In this document: piece after piece, positions 49,391-59,429 of the stretch
Layout: each line of letters starts with the position of its first letter
How positions within the stretch are numbered: the stretch's first letter is position 1
Source: Palsa-504 sp963808615
GTDB taxonomy: Bacteria > Actinomycetota > Actinomycetes > Streptosporangiales > Streptosporangiaceae
Assembly (NCBI GenBank): GCA_963808615.1
Contig: CAWEGV010000004.1
Span: forward strand, 1-64,000
Direction of reading: 5' to 3'
Length of the DNA: 64,000 nucleotides
Position numbers and translations under genes: made by a program
Notes under the pieces: generated by a model
What the model saw: the letters and a program-made list of their open reading frames with translations, nothing else
Told to the model about the DNA's origin: nothing
The model's database searches: none

Positions 49391-50266
49391 ATGTATCCGT
49401 CGCGGTTCCGTTACGAGGCGCCGCGTTCGCTGGCCGAGGCGATCGGCATGCTGCATGACGGCGGGGATGACGCGAAGGTCCTGGCCGGCGGCCAGAGCCT
49501 GGTCCCGCTGATGAAGCTGCGCTTCGCCTCGCCGCAGCTTGTCGTCGACATCAACAACGTGCCCGGGCTGGACTACCATCGGGCCGACCCGGACGGCACC
49601 CTGCGCATCGGCGCGCTGTGCCGCCACGCGGACCTGGAGCGCTCGGATCTGCTGAAGGCCACCCAGCCCACCATGGCGTCGGCCGCGCCGGTGATCGCCG
49701 ATCCCATCGTGCGCAACCGGGGCACGCTGGTCGGCTCACTGTGTCACGCCGATCCGCAGGGCGACTGGGCCTCAGTGGTGCTGGCGCTCGGCGGCTCGGT
49801 GATTGCCCGCGGCCCCGGCGGTATGCGCTCCATCCCGCTCGCCGATTTCGTCACCGGGCCGTTCCAGAACGTCCTCGACCCGGACGAGATCGCGGTGGAG
49901 ACGGTGATACCGCCCGCCCAGGGAACCCGGTCCGGCGGCTACCTCAAGCTGGAACGCCGCGTCGGAGACTTCGCGACCGCCGGGGTCGCGGTCGCGCTTG
50001 AAATGACCGGCGAGACCGTGACCAGGGCGGGCATCGCCCTGACCGGGGTGGGCGGCTCCACCATCGGGGCCACCGCGGCGGCCGACGCGCTGACCGGCCA
50101 GCCGCTTTCTGCGGGCATCATCACCCAGGCCGCCGAACTGGCCGCCGAGGCGGCACGGCCACGGACCGATCATCGCGGCAGTGCCGAGTACAAGCGGCAC
50201 ATGGTGCGCACGTTCGTCGTGCGCCTGCTGAGCCGCGCCGACGCGTCGGCGGAAAGGGCGGCGTGA
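49391..50266 (+). CDS. coxM: Carbon monoxide dehydrogenase FAD subunit
   Basis: 291 residues behind AGGAGG. The medium, FAD-binding subunit of aerobic CO dehydrogenase: MYPSRFRYEAPRSLAEAIGM, KVLAGGQSLVPLMKLRFASP (AGGQS FAD loop), and VIADPIVRNRGTLVGSLCHA with the second FAD loop (TLVGSLCH in place of TIGGS). It passes electrons from the CoxS iron-sulfur clusters to the quinone pool. Gene order coxM-coxS-coxL with 4-bp overlap to coxS. Confidence 0.94.
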   Translation: MYPSRFRYEAPRSLAEAIGMLHDGGDDAKVLAGGQSLVPLMKLRFASPQLVVDINNVPGLDYHRADPDGTLRIGALCRHADLERSDLLKATQPTMASAAPVIADPIVRNRGTLVGSLCHADPQGDWASVVLALGGSVIARGPGGMRSIPLADFVTGPFQNVLDPDEIAVETVIPPAQGTRSGGYLKLERRVGDFATAGVAVALEMTGETVTRAGIALTGVGGSTIGATAAADALTGQPLSAGIITQAAELAAEAARPRTDHRGSAEYKRHMVRTFVVRLLSRADASAERAA

Positions 50267-50268
50267 CC

Positions 50269-50805
50269 ATGACGATCATCTACGATGACACCGGCGGCCG
50301 GGCTGCGAGCCCGGGGACCGACATCCCCCTTCGCCGGATCACGTTCACCGTGAACGGCAGGAAGACGATCGCCGAGGTGGAGCCGCGGCTGCTGCTGTCC
50401 CACCTGATCCGCCGCGGGCTCGGGTTGACCGGGACGCACATGGGCTGCGACACGACCAACTGCGGCGCGTGCACGGTGCTGGTTGACGGCCGCCCGGTGA
50501 AGTCGTGCACCATGCTGGCCGTGCAGGCCAACGGTCACGAGATCAGCACCGTCGAGGGCCTGGCCACCGCCAGCGAACTGCACCCGCTGCAGGAGGGCTT
50601 CAAGGAGGAGCACGGGCTGCAGTGCGGGTTCTGCACGCCGGGGATGATGATGGCCGCCAAGGCGCTGCTCGACGCCAATCCCGATCCCACCGAGGAGGAG
50701 GTGCGGTGGGCGCTGTCCGGCAACCTGTGCCGCTGCACCGGCTACCAGAACATCGTGAAGTCGGTGCTGTGGGCGGCCGCCAAGCTCAGGTCCCAGGGGG
50801 CATGA
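50269..50805 (+). CDS. coxS: Carbon monoxide dehydrogenase [2Fe-2S] subunit
   Basis: 178 residues from ATG 50269 (a GTG at 50263 overlaps the coxM stop and is an alternative). Two [2Fe-2S] sites: plant-type GCDTTNCGACTVLVDGRPVK and the C-terminal CGFCTPGMMMAAKALL with LCRCTGYQNIVKSV. About 20 extra N-terminal residues precede the ITFTVNG start typical of CoxS. Confidence 0.94.
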   Translation: MTIIYDDTGGRAASPGTDIPLRRITFTVNGRKTIAEVEPRLLLSHLIRRGLGLTGTHMGCDTTNCGACTVLVDGRPVKSCTMLAVQANGHEISTVEGLATASELHPLQEGFKEEHGLQCGFCTPGMMMAAKALLDANPDPTEEEVRWALSGNLCRCTGYQNIVKSVLWAAAKLRSQGA

Positions 50806-50806
50806 C

Positions 50807-53189
<2,383 letters not shown>

Positions 53190-53197
<8 letters not shown>

Positions 53198-54146
53198 CCG
53201 CGGAGCAGGCATGGAAGGCATGGACGTCCTGGAGGAGCTGGCCGAGCTGGCCCGGAGCGGGCAGGCCTTCGCGCTCGCGACCGTGGTCTGGCGGCAGCCT
53301 CCGTCGTCGAGCCAGCCGGGTGCGCGCGCGATCATCACCGCCGAAGGGGAGGTGCGCGGCTGGATCGGCGGCGCCTGCGCCGAGCCGGCGGTGATCCGCG
53401 AGGCGCAGCAGGTGATCGCCGACGGGCAAGCCCGGCTGCTGCTGCTGGGCACGCCGGAGCAGTTCGGCGTGGTCTCCGGATCGGTCCCGGACGGCATGAC
53501 CGTCATCCCCATCTCCTGCCAGAGCGAGGGCGCGCTCGAGGTGTACATCGAGCCGGTCCTGCCGGTGCCGCACCTGGTCATCGTGGGAGACTCGCCGATG
53601 GCCCGCACGCTGGCCGGCCTGGCCGGGGCGCTCGGCTGGCGGGCCGACCTGGTCAGCGGCCCGGATTTCGCGGCGGCCGACGCCGACGAGCGATCCATGA
53701 TCGTGGTGGCGACTCAGGGACACGACGACGAGGATGTGCTCGAGCGGGCGGTCGCCGCCCGGCCGGCCTACCTCGGCCTGGTCGGGTCGCGCCGCCGCGG
53801 GGCGACGGTGCTCGGCTACCTCGCCGACCGGGGCGTGCCCCAGGACCAGCTCGACCGGGTCCGGGTGCCCGCCGGCCTGGACCTGGGCCGCACCACGCAC
53901 CAGGAGATCGCCGTGGCCATCCTGGCCGAGCTGGTCCAGCTGCGTGCCTCGGGCGGGCTGGCCCGGCCGGCCGCGACACCGCAGGCCTCTTTCGCCGACC
54001 CGGTCTGCGGGATGACCGTGGCCGTGACGGCCTCCAGCAGGCCGCTACGGCACGACGGCGTCGATTACTACTTCTGCTGCGCAGGCTGCCGCCAGGCCTT
54101 CGAGCAGGACCCTGACGCATACACCAGGAAAGAGACCCGATGCTGA
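53190..54146 (+). CDS. XdhC/CoxF-like maturation protein fused to a YHS domain
   Basis: 318 residues. N-terminal XdhC_CoxI domain (ALATVVWRQPPSSSQPGARA; GWIGGACAEPAVIREAQQV), Rossmann-like C domain (PHLVIVGDSPMARTLAGLAG; AYLGLVGSRRRGATVLGYLA), then a C-terminal YHS domain from about residue 268 (FADPVCGMTVAVTASS, YYFCCAGCRQAFEQDPDAY). XdhC/CoxF proteins insert and sulfurate the molybdenum cofactor; YHS domains often bind Cu or heavy metals. The fusion may deliver Cu to the Mo-Cu site; that is inference. It overlaps coxL by 8 bp. Start could be internal (MEGMDVLEEL). Confidence 0.88.
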
Positions 54147-54730
54147 TCAAGAATGAGTTCGAGGTCGCAGAGCCGGTCGAGACGGTCTGGCGGTTCTTCG
54201 ACAACATCCCCCAGGTCGCGGCGTGCTTGCCAGGCGCGGAACTGACCGAGGACCTCGGCGACGACAGGTATAAGGGCAAGGTCGCCGTCCGGATGGGCCC
54301 GGTCCGGCTGCAGTTCGCGGGCACCGCCGATATCACCGAGCGCGATGAGGCGGCCAAGCGCTTGGTCGTGCACGCGAGCGGCGCCGACGAGAAGGGACGG
54401 GGCCAGGCCAGCATGGCCGTCACGGCCATGCTGGCCCGTACCGGCCGCGGCACCACCAAGGTCGGCGTCGTCCAGGACCTGCAGCTGTCAGGGGCGGCGG
54501 CGCAGTACGGCCGCGGCATGATCAGCGACGTCTCGGCCGTGCTGATGCGCGACTTCGCCGCGAATATGCAGGGCCGGATCGAGCGGATCAACCTCGGTGA
54601 GTCTGCCGAGCAGATCGCGGCCACGACCGCCGCGCCCGCGAAGGGGTTCTCCGTGGGCATGAGGGCCGCGCTGATGGCGCTTCAGCGGGTGTTCCGCAGG
54701 TTCTTCGTCCCTTACCAGCCCGCGAGCTAG
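54140..54730 (+). CDS. coxG: CoxG, SRPBCC-fold protein of CO oxidation
   Basis: 196 residues. SRPBCC/START fold with CoxG pattern: IKNEFEVAEPVETVWRFFDN, VAACLPGAELTEDLGDDRYK, and GRGMISDVSAVLMRDFAANM. A C-terminal amphipathic, Arg/Phe-rich tail (ALMALQRVFRRFFVPYQ) could touch the membrane. CoxG has been reported to anchor CO dehydrogenase and to carry menaquinone from the membrane to the enzyme, which fits the men genes on both sides. It overlaps the preceding gene. Confidence 0.92.
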   Translation: MLIKNEFEVAEPVETVWRFFDNIPQVAACLPGAELTEDLGDDRYKGKVAVRMGPVRLQFAGTADITERDEAAKRLVVHASGADEKGRGQASMAVTAMLARTGRGTTKVGVVQDLQLSGAAAQYGRGMISDVSAVLMRDFAANMQGRIERINLGESAEQIAATTAAPAKGFSVGMRAALMALQRVFRRFFVPYQPAS

Positions 54731-54740
54731 GAGGCCAGTC

Positions 54741-54995
54741 ATGGTGTTGTGGTGGATCGGCGCCGTCATTCTGCTGGTGGTGGTCCTGCCGGTCGTCATC
54801 TTCCTGCTCAACCGCGTGCTCGCGGCGCTGGAGCGGATCCGCGGCGCGACCGACAACATCCTGGCCGGCGGGGTGGCCCTCATCGGCGAACTCGACGGCT
54901 TGCCCGAGGCGCTGGCGGTCACCGACGAGACGATCAAGGAAGTCTCGGTGGGCGCGGTCCGGTACGCGGGCTCGGTAGCCAAGCTTCTCGGCTAG
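54741..54995 (+). CDS. Small single-pass membrane protein, cox-linked, number 1
   Basis: 84 residues, ribosome site AGGAGG. One N-terminal membrane helix (WWIGAVILLVVVLPVVIFLL, about 4-23) followed by an amphipathic helical tail (LERIRGATDNILAGGVALIG, LAVTDETIKEVSVGAV). No family recognised. First of five consecutive genes of the same architecture directly after coxG, 10 bp from its stop, so certainly in the same transcript. Confidence 0.82.
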   Translation: MVLWWIGAVILLVVVLPVVIFLLNRVLAALERIRGATDNILAGGVALIGELDGLPEALAVTDETIKEVSVGAVRYAGSVAKLLG

Positions 54996-55012
54996 CAGAA
55001 AGGAGACCGGTC

Positions 55013-55240
55013 ATGCCGGCTGTTGCCTGGTTCACAGTGATCGTCGCCGCGCTGATCATCGCCATCACCGCGGTGGGCCTGTTGCGGGTCATCTTCCATC
55101 TGCGGGCGATACGCGCCACGCTCGTCGCCACCACCGGCGGGGTCCAGGCCGTCGCCCAGCTCACCAGCACGGTGCCGGAGCGGCTGACCTCGGTCAACGC
55201 GAGCCTGAAGCCGGTACGCGACTTCTGCCAAACGGTCTAG
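55013..55240 (+). CDS. Small single-pass membrane protein, cox-linked, number 2
   Basis: 75 residues from ATG 55013, site AAAGGAG. Membrane helix FTVIVAALIIAITAVGLLRV (about 7-26), then a polar helical tail (GGVQAVAQLTSTVPERLTSV, NASLKPVRDF) with regularly spaced small and hydrophobic residues. Resembles the tail of protein 1 in pattern but not in identity. Confidence 0.78.
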   Translation: MPAVAWFTVIVAALIIAITAVGLLRVIFHLRAIRATLVATTGGVQAVAQLTSTVPERLTSVNASLKPVRDFCQTV

Positions 55241-55252
55241 GAGGAGCCGTCC

Positions 55253-55525
55253 ATGGATGCGCATGTCCTTGCCGCGGGAACCAGCACCACCGGCTGGGTG
55301 GTGGGCTACACGATCGGCATCGTGATCGTCGTGGTGGTCGTGGCGCTCGTGGTGCCGATCCTGCTGCTGGCCCGGTCGATCGGCAACGAAGCACCGAAGA
55401 TCAACGACGCGCTGACCCAGGCGGTGCAGAACACCGCACCGCTCGGCGCGCTGCGCACGACCATTGAGCACGCCACGATCATCATCGGCGGCCTGCAGCG
55501 CGGGCGCGCCAGGCTGGGAGGATAG
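55253..55525 (+). CDS. Small single-pass membrane protein, cox-linked, number 3
   Basis: 90 residues, site AGGAGG. Short extracellular-looking N-terminus, long Val/Ile-rich helix (YTIGIVIVVVVVALVVPILL, about 19-38), then ARSIGNEAPKINDALTQAV and a helical, slightly basic end (GLQRGRARLGG). Same layout as its neighbours. Confidence 0.8.
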   Translation: MDAHVLAAGTSTTGWVVGYTIGIVIVVVVVALVVPILLLARSIGNEAPKINDALTQAVQNTAPLGALRTTIEHATIIIGGLQRGRARLGG

Positions 55526-55527
55526 CG

Positions 55528-55818
55528 ATGCACAACCTGGCCATGTCCTCGACCGAGCACAACCTGTGGCTGACCGCGAACATCCTCGGCCTGGTCGTGG
55601 TGGTCGCCGTGGCAGCCTTGCTGAGCCTGCTCATCTACCTGGTGAAGCTCATTGACCGCCGGGTGGTCGCCGTCAGGGACACGCTCAAGGCAGCGGCGGC
55701 CAACACCGCAGACACCGTGCTGATCCCGCAGGTCGCGGGCGGCGTGGAGGCGGTACTGGCCGAGGGCCTGCAGCACCACCTGTTCCTCGGCCGCGTGCTC
55801 GGAAAGGTGAAGTCATGA
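55528..55818 (+). CDS. Small single-pass membrane protein, cox-linked, number 4
   Basis: 96 residues, site GGGAGG. Membrane helix ILGLVVVVAVAALLSLLIYL (about 19-38), then KLIDRRVVAVRDTLKAAAAN and AGGVEAVLAEGLQHHLFLGR. The HH pair and nearby residues could coordinate a metal or haem, but nothing proves it. Confidence 0.8.
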   Translation: MHNLAMSSTEHNLWLTANILGLVVVVAVAALLSLLIYLVKLIDRRVVAVRDTLKAAAANTADTVLIPQVAGGVEAVLAEGLQHHLFLGRVLGKVKS

Positions 55819-56174
55819 CGGGGCTGGTCGTCTGGACGGTTATCGATGTCCTGCTGCTGATCGCGGGCCTGGCGTTCTACCTGTTCTGGGTCGGCACCCT
55901 GCTCACCCGCATCGCCGGGAACCTGGAGGAGTCCGCGGAGATCGTCCAGGAGATCGTGGGTCACGCCAAGCTCATCCGGCCGGGGGTAGAGCACATCAAC
56001 GAGACCGGCGGCGTGGTGGCCGGCGCGCTGCCCCTGCTGTACGGGATGGCCGAGGACATCGTGACCGGTGTCACCCCCAGGCCCGAGCCCCCCGCGGTGC
56101 CCGAGCCGGCCCGGCCGGCCTCAGGGACTCGCCGCTCGCGCCTGCTCGACGCGGTCGGCTTCCGCTCAGGCTAG
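55815..56174 (+). CDS. Small single-pass membrane protein, cox-linked, number 5
   Basis: 119 residues; ATG overlaps the previous stop by 4 bp. Membrane helix VIDVLLLIAGLAFYLFWVGT (about 9-28), a helical tail NLEESAEIVQEIVGHAKLIR then HINETGGVVAGALPLLYGMA, and a Pro/Arg-rich C-terminus. Largest of the five and last gene before the convergent strand switch. Confidence 0.82.
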   Translation: MTGLVVWTVIDVLLLIAGLAFYLFWVGTLLTRIAGNLEESAEIVQEIVGHAKLIRPGVEHINETGGVVAGALPLLYGMAEDIVTGVTPRPEPPAVPEPARPASGTRRSRLLDAVGFRSG

Positions 56175-56179
56175 GCGAC

Positions 56180-56626
56180 CTAGCCGGGCGGCGGCGGTTC
56201 GGGACGAACCGGGTCCTTGGCCAGCCCGGGGGCCGACGCCGTGGTCTCGCCGATCCACTGGTCCTTCCAGGCCTGGTCGTACTGCTGGCCGTTGCACCGC
56301 GGCCGGTAGATCGCGGTCAGCTCCCTGGCGATCTGCTCTCGGTGGGCACGGCTCCCGCCCGGGACCTCGTAGGTGCAGATGTAGACCTTCCACTTCGACC
56401 CCGCGCGCCTGACCCAGCAGCTCGCGCGCGGGTGCTGGAACGGGAACCGCTCGGCCGCCAGGTCGTCGGAGTGGCCCACGTAGATGACCGCGTACCGGTC
56501 CGGCCGCACGTCCGGCTCCGGCTTGTACGCGATCGCGTACACGGCCGCCGTGGCGGCCGGCGTCCAGCCGGCCAGCAGCCGGGGCCCTTCGAACGGGTAC
56601 CCGGCCAGCGACCCGAGCCGGATCAT
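56180..56626 (-). CDS. GIY-YIG-like protein, unknown function
   Basis: 148 residues. The stretch YAVIYVGHSDDLAAERFPFQ resembles the GIY-YIG nuclease core with ...VIYVGHS, preceded by AVYAIAYKPE, and followed by VYICTYEVPG and REQIARELTAIYRPRCN with a Glu and Tyr in plausible places. I am not sure of the family. Its start overlaps the next gene's stop by 4 bp (56623-56626), so it belongs to the coxD/coxE transcript. Confidence 0.68.
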   Translation of the reverse strand: MIRLGSLAGYPFEGPRLLAGWTPAATAAVYAIAYKPEPDVRPDRYAVIYVGHSDDLAAERFPFQHPRASCWVRRAGSKWKVYICTYEVPGGSRAHREQIARELTAIYRPRCNGQQYDQAWKDQWIGETTASAPGLAKDPVRPEPPPPG

Positions 56627-56919
56627 CCGGCTGCGTCCTCTTCCTCTTCCTCGTCCTCTTCCTCGCTGATCGCCTCGGTCCGCACCAGCGGGCCGGGCGT
56701 GAGGCGGGCCTTGCGGGCCGCCCGCCAGAACTCCTGGGCCGCCTTCTCGATGGCCTCCTCGCGGCTGGTGGCATCCACGACTAGCTGCGCGCCGTACCTG
56801 GTGGTGCCGATCCCGGTCGCGATGCCGCCCGTCGCGGCGACGGCGTCGGCCAGTTCCACCACCTGTTCCCGGGTCAGCACGTCCTCACCCTCGGCCTCGA
56901 GCCCCACGCTCCACCTCAC
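56623..56919 (-). CDS. Small acidic-tailed protein, unknown function
   Basis: 98 residues from GTG 56919, chosen for AAAGGAG upstream; a longer frame from 56970 lacks a ribosome site. Core TREQVVELADAVAATGGIAT and YGAQLVVDATSREEAIEKAA has an alpha/beta ferredoxin-like rhythm; the C-terminus is a run of Glu/Asp. Possibly a partner of the following GIY-YIG-like protein. Confidence 0.72.
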   Translation of the reverse strand: MRWSVGLEAEGEDVLTREQVVELADAVAATGGIATGIGTTRYGAQLVVDATSREEAIEKAAQEFWRAARKARLTPGPLVRTEAISEEEDEEEEEDAAG

Positions 56920-56998
56920 CGGCGCGCTCCTTTCGGCGGTAGATTTCCAGTTAAGCACCGCCAGCCTCATAATCGGTCACGGTGCATGCCTGGGCGCT

Positions 56999-58120
56999 CT
57001 AGTTGAGCCCCGGCAGCACGGTAGCGAGTTTCTCCAGGCTGGCCAGGTCGTGGCCGGACAGCAGCAGGTCGATGTGCGGGGCGGCGATCATCATGCCCAG
57101 CGTGCTCGGCCGGAAATGCGGGTCGTCGCCCTTATGCGGGTTCAGCCAGACCAGCCGGTGGCACAGCCGGGACAGCCGCTCCATGGCGGCGGCCAGCACC
57201 GCGGGATCCCCCCGGTCCAGGCCGTCGGAGCAGACGACCACGATGCCGCCCCGGCACAGCCCGCGATGGGCCCAGCCACGCACGAAGGCGTCCAGGCTGT
57301 CGCCGATCCTGGTCCCGCCGTCCCAGTCGAACGCCGCCCGCGCGGCCCGCTCCAGGGCCTGGTCGGGGCGCCGGCACTCCATGGCCCCGGTCACCCGGGT
57401 CAGCCGGGTGCCGAAGCAGAAGACCTCGACCCGGCCTGCCGATCGCTTCGCCGAGTACGCGAATTGCAGAAGGCTCCGCGAGTAGTCGGCCATCGAGCCT
57501 GATATGTCCAAGATGAGGATCAGCGGGCGCAGCCGGACCTTCCGCCGGCGCCAGTACAGCTGGGCAGGCTCACCGTGCATGCGCATGGATTCCCTGACCG
57601 TACGGCGGGGGTCGGGGCGGATTCCTGACCGGGCGGGAGCGGTCCTCCTAGTCCGGCGACGCGGCGGGGTCAGCCTCATCCTGGCCATGATCCGGCGCAG
57701 CGCGGCCAGCTCCTCCGGGGTGCAAGCCGCGAACGACTTGTGCTTGAGCGCCTCGACGTCAGAGGCCATCCAGCCCAGCACGGCGTCATCCTCCTGGGCC
57801 GCCTCACCCGGCTCGGTGGAGGGGATAGCCAGGGCGCCCTGCGCCTGCGCCGAGGTCCTCAGCATCAGGACCAGGTCCTCGGCCGGGCCTTCGGCACCGA
57901 GGAAAAACCGGCGGAACACCTCGTCATACCGGGCGATGTCGTCGTACCGGTTCACCAGCGTGGCCCGCCCCGCCCAGTACAGGTCCACCATGTCCGAAGG
58001 GTCCACTGTGCTCAGGGCCGAGCAGTAGACCAGGACGTCCCCGGAGCCCACGGCCACGCCTGCCGCGCGCAGCTCGCCCGCGAAGCGCACCAGCAGGCCG
58101 GTGACGTCCTCAGGAGGCAC
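56999..58120 (-). CDS. coxE: CoxE, VWA-domain protein
   Basis: About 373 residues from GTG 58120, which overlaps the coxD stop by 11 bp; a longer frame to 58186 reads repetitive Trp/Thr/Arg sequence and is less likely. VWA domain: MIDAS-type LILILDISGSMADYSRSLLQ (DxSxS) and GGIVVVCSDGLDRGDPAVLA. N-terminal part LVRFAGELRAAGVAVGSGDV is typical of CoxE/MadC-like proteins. CoxE works with the AAA protein CoxD in assembling the Cu-S-Mo centre. Confidence 0.9.
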   Translation of the reverse strand: MPPEDVTGLLVRFAGELRAAGVAVGSGDVLVYCSALSTVDPSDMVDLYWAGRATLVNRYDDIARYDEVFRRFFLGAEGPAEDLVLMLRTSAQAQGALAIPSTEPGEAAQEDDAVLGWMASDVEALKHKSFAACTPEELAALRRIMARMRLTPPRRRTRRTAPARSGIRPDPRRTVRESMRMHGEPAQLYWRRRKVRLRPLILILDISGSMADYSRSLLQFAYSAKRSAGRVEVFCFGTRLTRVTGAMECRRPDQALERAARAAFDWDGGTRIGDSLDAFVRGWAHRGLCRGGIVVVCSDGLDRGDPAVLAAAMERLSRLCHRLVWLNPHKGDDPHFRPSTLGMMIAAPHIDLLLSGHDLASLEKLATVLPGLN

Positions 58121-58988
58121 CTGAGGTGATCTCCTCCAGGTTGTCCCGGACCACCTCCAGGTCGTCCCGGTCCTTGACCACGGCACCGAGCGTGGCCTGC
58201 GCGCTGGCGGCGTCCAGATCGGATTCGCCGAGGAACGCCAGCGTGCGGGCCCAGTCGATGGTCTCCGCCACGCCCGGCGGCTTGGCCAGGTCGAGCTCGC
58301 GCAGCCGCTGCACGGCGGCGACCACCTTGCGGGCCAGCACGGCCGGGACTCCAGGCTCGCGGATCAGTACGATCTCCACCTCGCGTTGGGCGTCCGGGTA
58401 ACCGATCCAGTGGTACAGGCAGCGCCGCTTGAGCGCGTCGTGCAGCTCACGGGTGCGGTTGGAGGTGAGCACCACCATCGGCGGGCTTTCCGCCTTGACC
58501 GTCCCGATCTCGGGAATGCTGATCTGGAAATCGGAGAGCACCTCGAGCAGGAAGGCCTCGAACTCATCGTCGGCCCGGTCGATCTCGTCGATCAGCAGCA
58601 CGGCCTGATGGCCGGCCCGGACCGCTTCCAGCAGCGGCCGCTCGAGCAGGAACTTCGGGCCGAACAGCTTGTCGACGGCGCCGGAATCGGCGATCTGGTG
58701 CTCGGACAGCGCCCGGATATGCAGCATCTGGCGGGCGTAGTCCCACTCGTACAGCGCCTGGCTGGTGTCGATGCCCTCGTAGCACTGCAGCCGGATCAGC
58801 TTGCGGCTGAACACCGAGGCCATGACCTTGGCCACCTCGGTCTTGCCTACCCCGACCTCGCCTTCGAGCAGGATGGGGCGGTTCAGTGACAGCGCCACGA
58901 ACAGCGCGGTGGCCAGACCCCGGTCAGCCAGGTAGCCGCCCTGGCGCAAGGTCTCGGTCAGCTCACCGGCGGACCGCGGGCCCTCCAT
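58110..58988 (-). CDS. coxD: CoxD, MoxR-type AAA ATPase
   Basis: 292 residues. Walker A LLEGEVGVGKTEVAKVMASV, Walker B AVLLIDEIDRADDEFEAFLL, sensor VVLTSNRTRELHDALKRRCL and YWIGYPDAQREVEI lid. MoxR ATPases pair with VWA proteins (CoxE) to mature metalloenzymes; in Oligotropha CoxD sulfurates the Mo centre with Cu insertion. Follows a small gene by 3 bp. Confidence 0.92.
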   Translation of the reverse strand: MEGPRSAGELTETLRQGGYLADRGLATALFVALSLNRPILLEGEVGVGKTEVAKVMASVFSRKLIRLQCYEGIDTSQALYEWDYARQMLHIRALSEHQIADSGAVDKLFGPKFLLERPLLEAVRAGHQAVLLIDEIDRADDEFEAFLLEVLSDFQISIPEIGTVKAESPPMVVLTSNRTRELHDALKRRCLYHWIGYPDAQREVEIVLIREPGVPAVLARKVVAAVQRLRELDLAKPPGVAETIDWARTLAFLGESDLDAASAQATLGAVVKDRDDLEVVRDNLEEITSGAS

Positions 58989-58991
58989 CCG

Positions 58992-59258
58992 CTAGGACTC
59001 GGACCCGAGGACCAGATCCCGCACGCTCCCGGCGCCCGGGTTCAGCTTGCCCTCACGCGCCAGCTGCGTCCGCCAGGCCAGGCGCAGGTCGCCGTCGGTC
59101 TCCTCGGCCAGGCCGTCGAAGCCGACGTCGGCCATCTTCTTGCAGGACTTGGTGGTGCCGCAGGCTTCCTCGATGTCCTCAGCGCCCTGACCCTGAGCGC
59201 TCCACACCTCGCGGAGCACGCCGAGGACCGCTTCGCTGTTATCGGCCACTGCTGGCAT
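58992..59258 (-). CDS. Small cox-linked protein, unknown function
   Basis: 88 residues from ATG 59258. NSEAVLGVLREVWSAQGQGA, then ACGTTKSCKKMADVGFDGLA and WRTQLAREGKLNPGAGSVRD. Two Cys six residues apart (CGTTKSC) might bind metal. It is the first gene of the minus-strand operon with coxD and coxE. No family recognised. Confidence 0.68.
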   Translation of the reverse strand: MPAVADNSEAVLGVLREVWSAQGQGAEDIEEACGTTKSCKKMADVGFDGLAEETDGDLRLAWRTQLAREGKLNPGAGSVRDLVLGSES

Positions 59259-59429
59259 CCCTTCTGTCGGGCTGGCCCGGGCACACGTCCCTCACACTGA
59301 GGGTATGTCCTGGTCGTCGGCGAGGCGACCGCGGATTAAGAGTTACCTGATCGGGCCCGCGGCTACGTCGGAACGCTCCCGCCCAAATAGGGCGCGCGCA
59401 CCACGGTCCGTTCGGATAAATAAGGGTCT

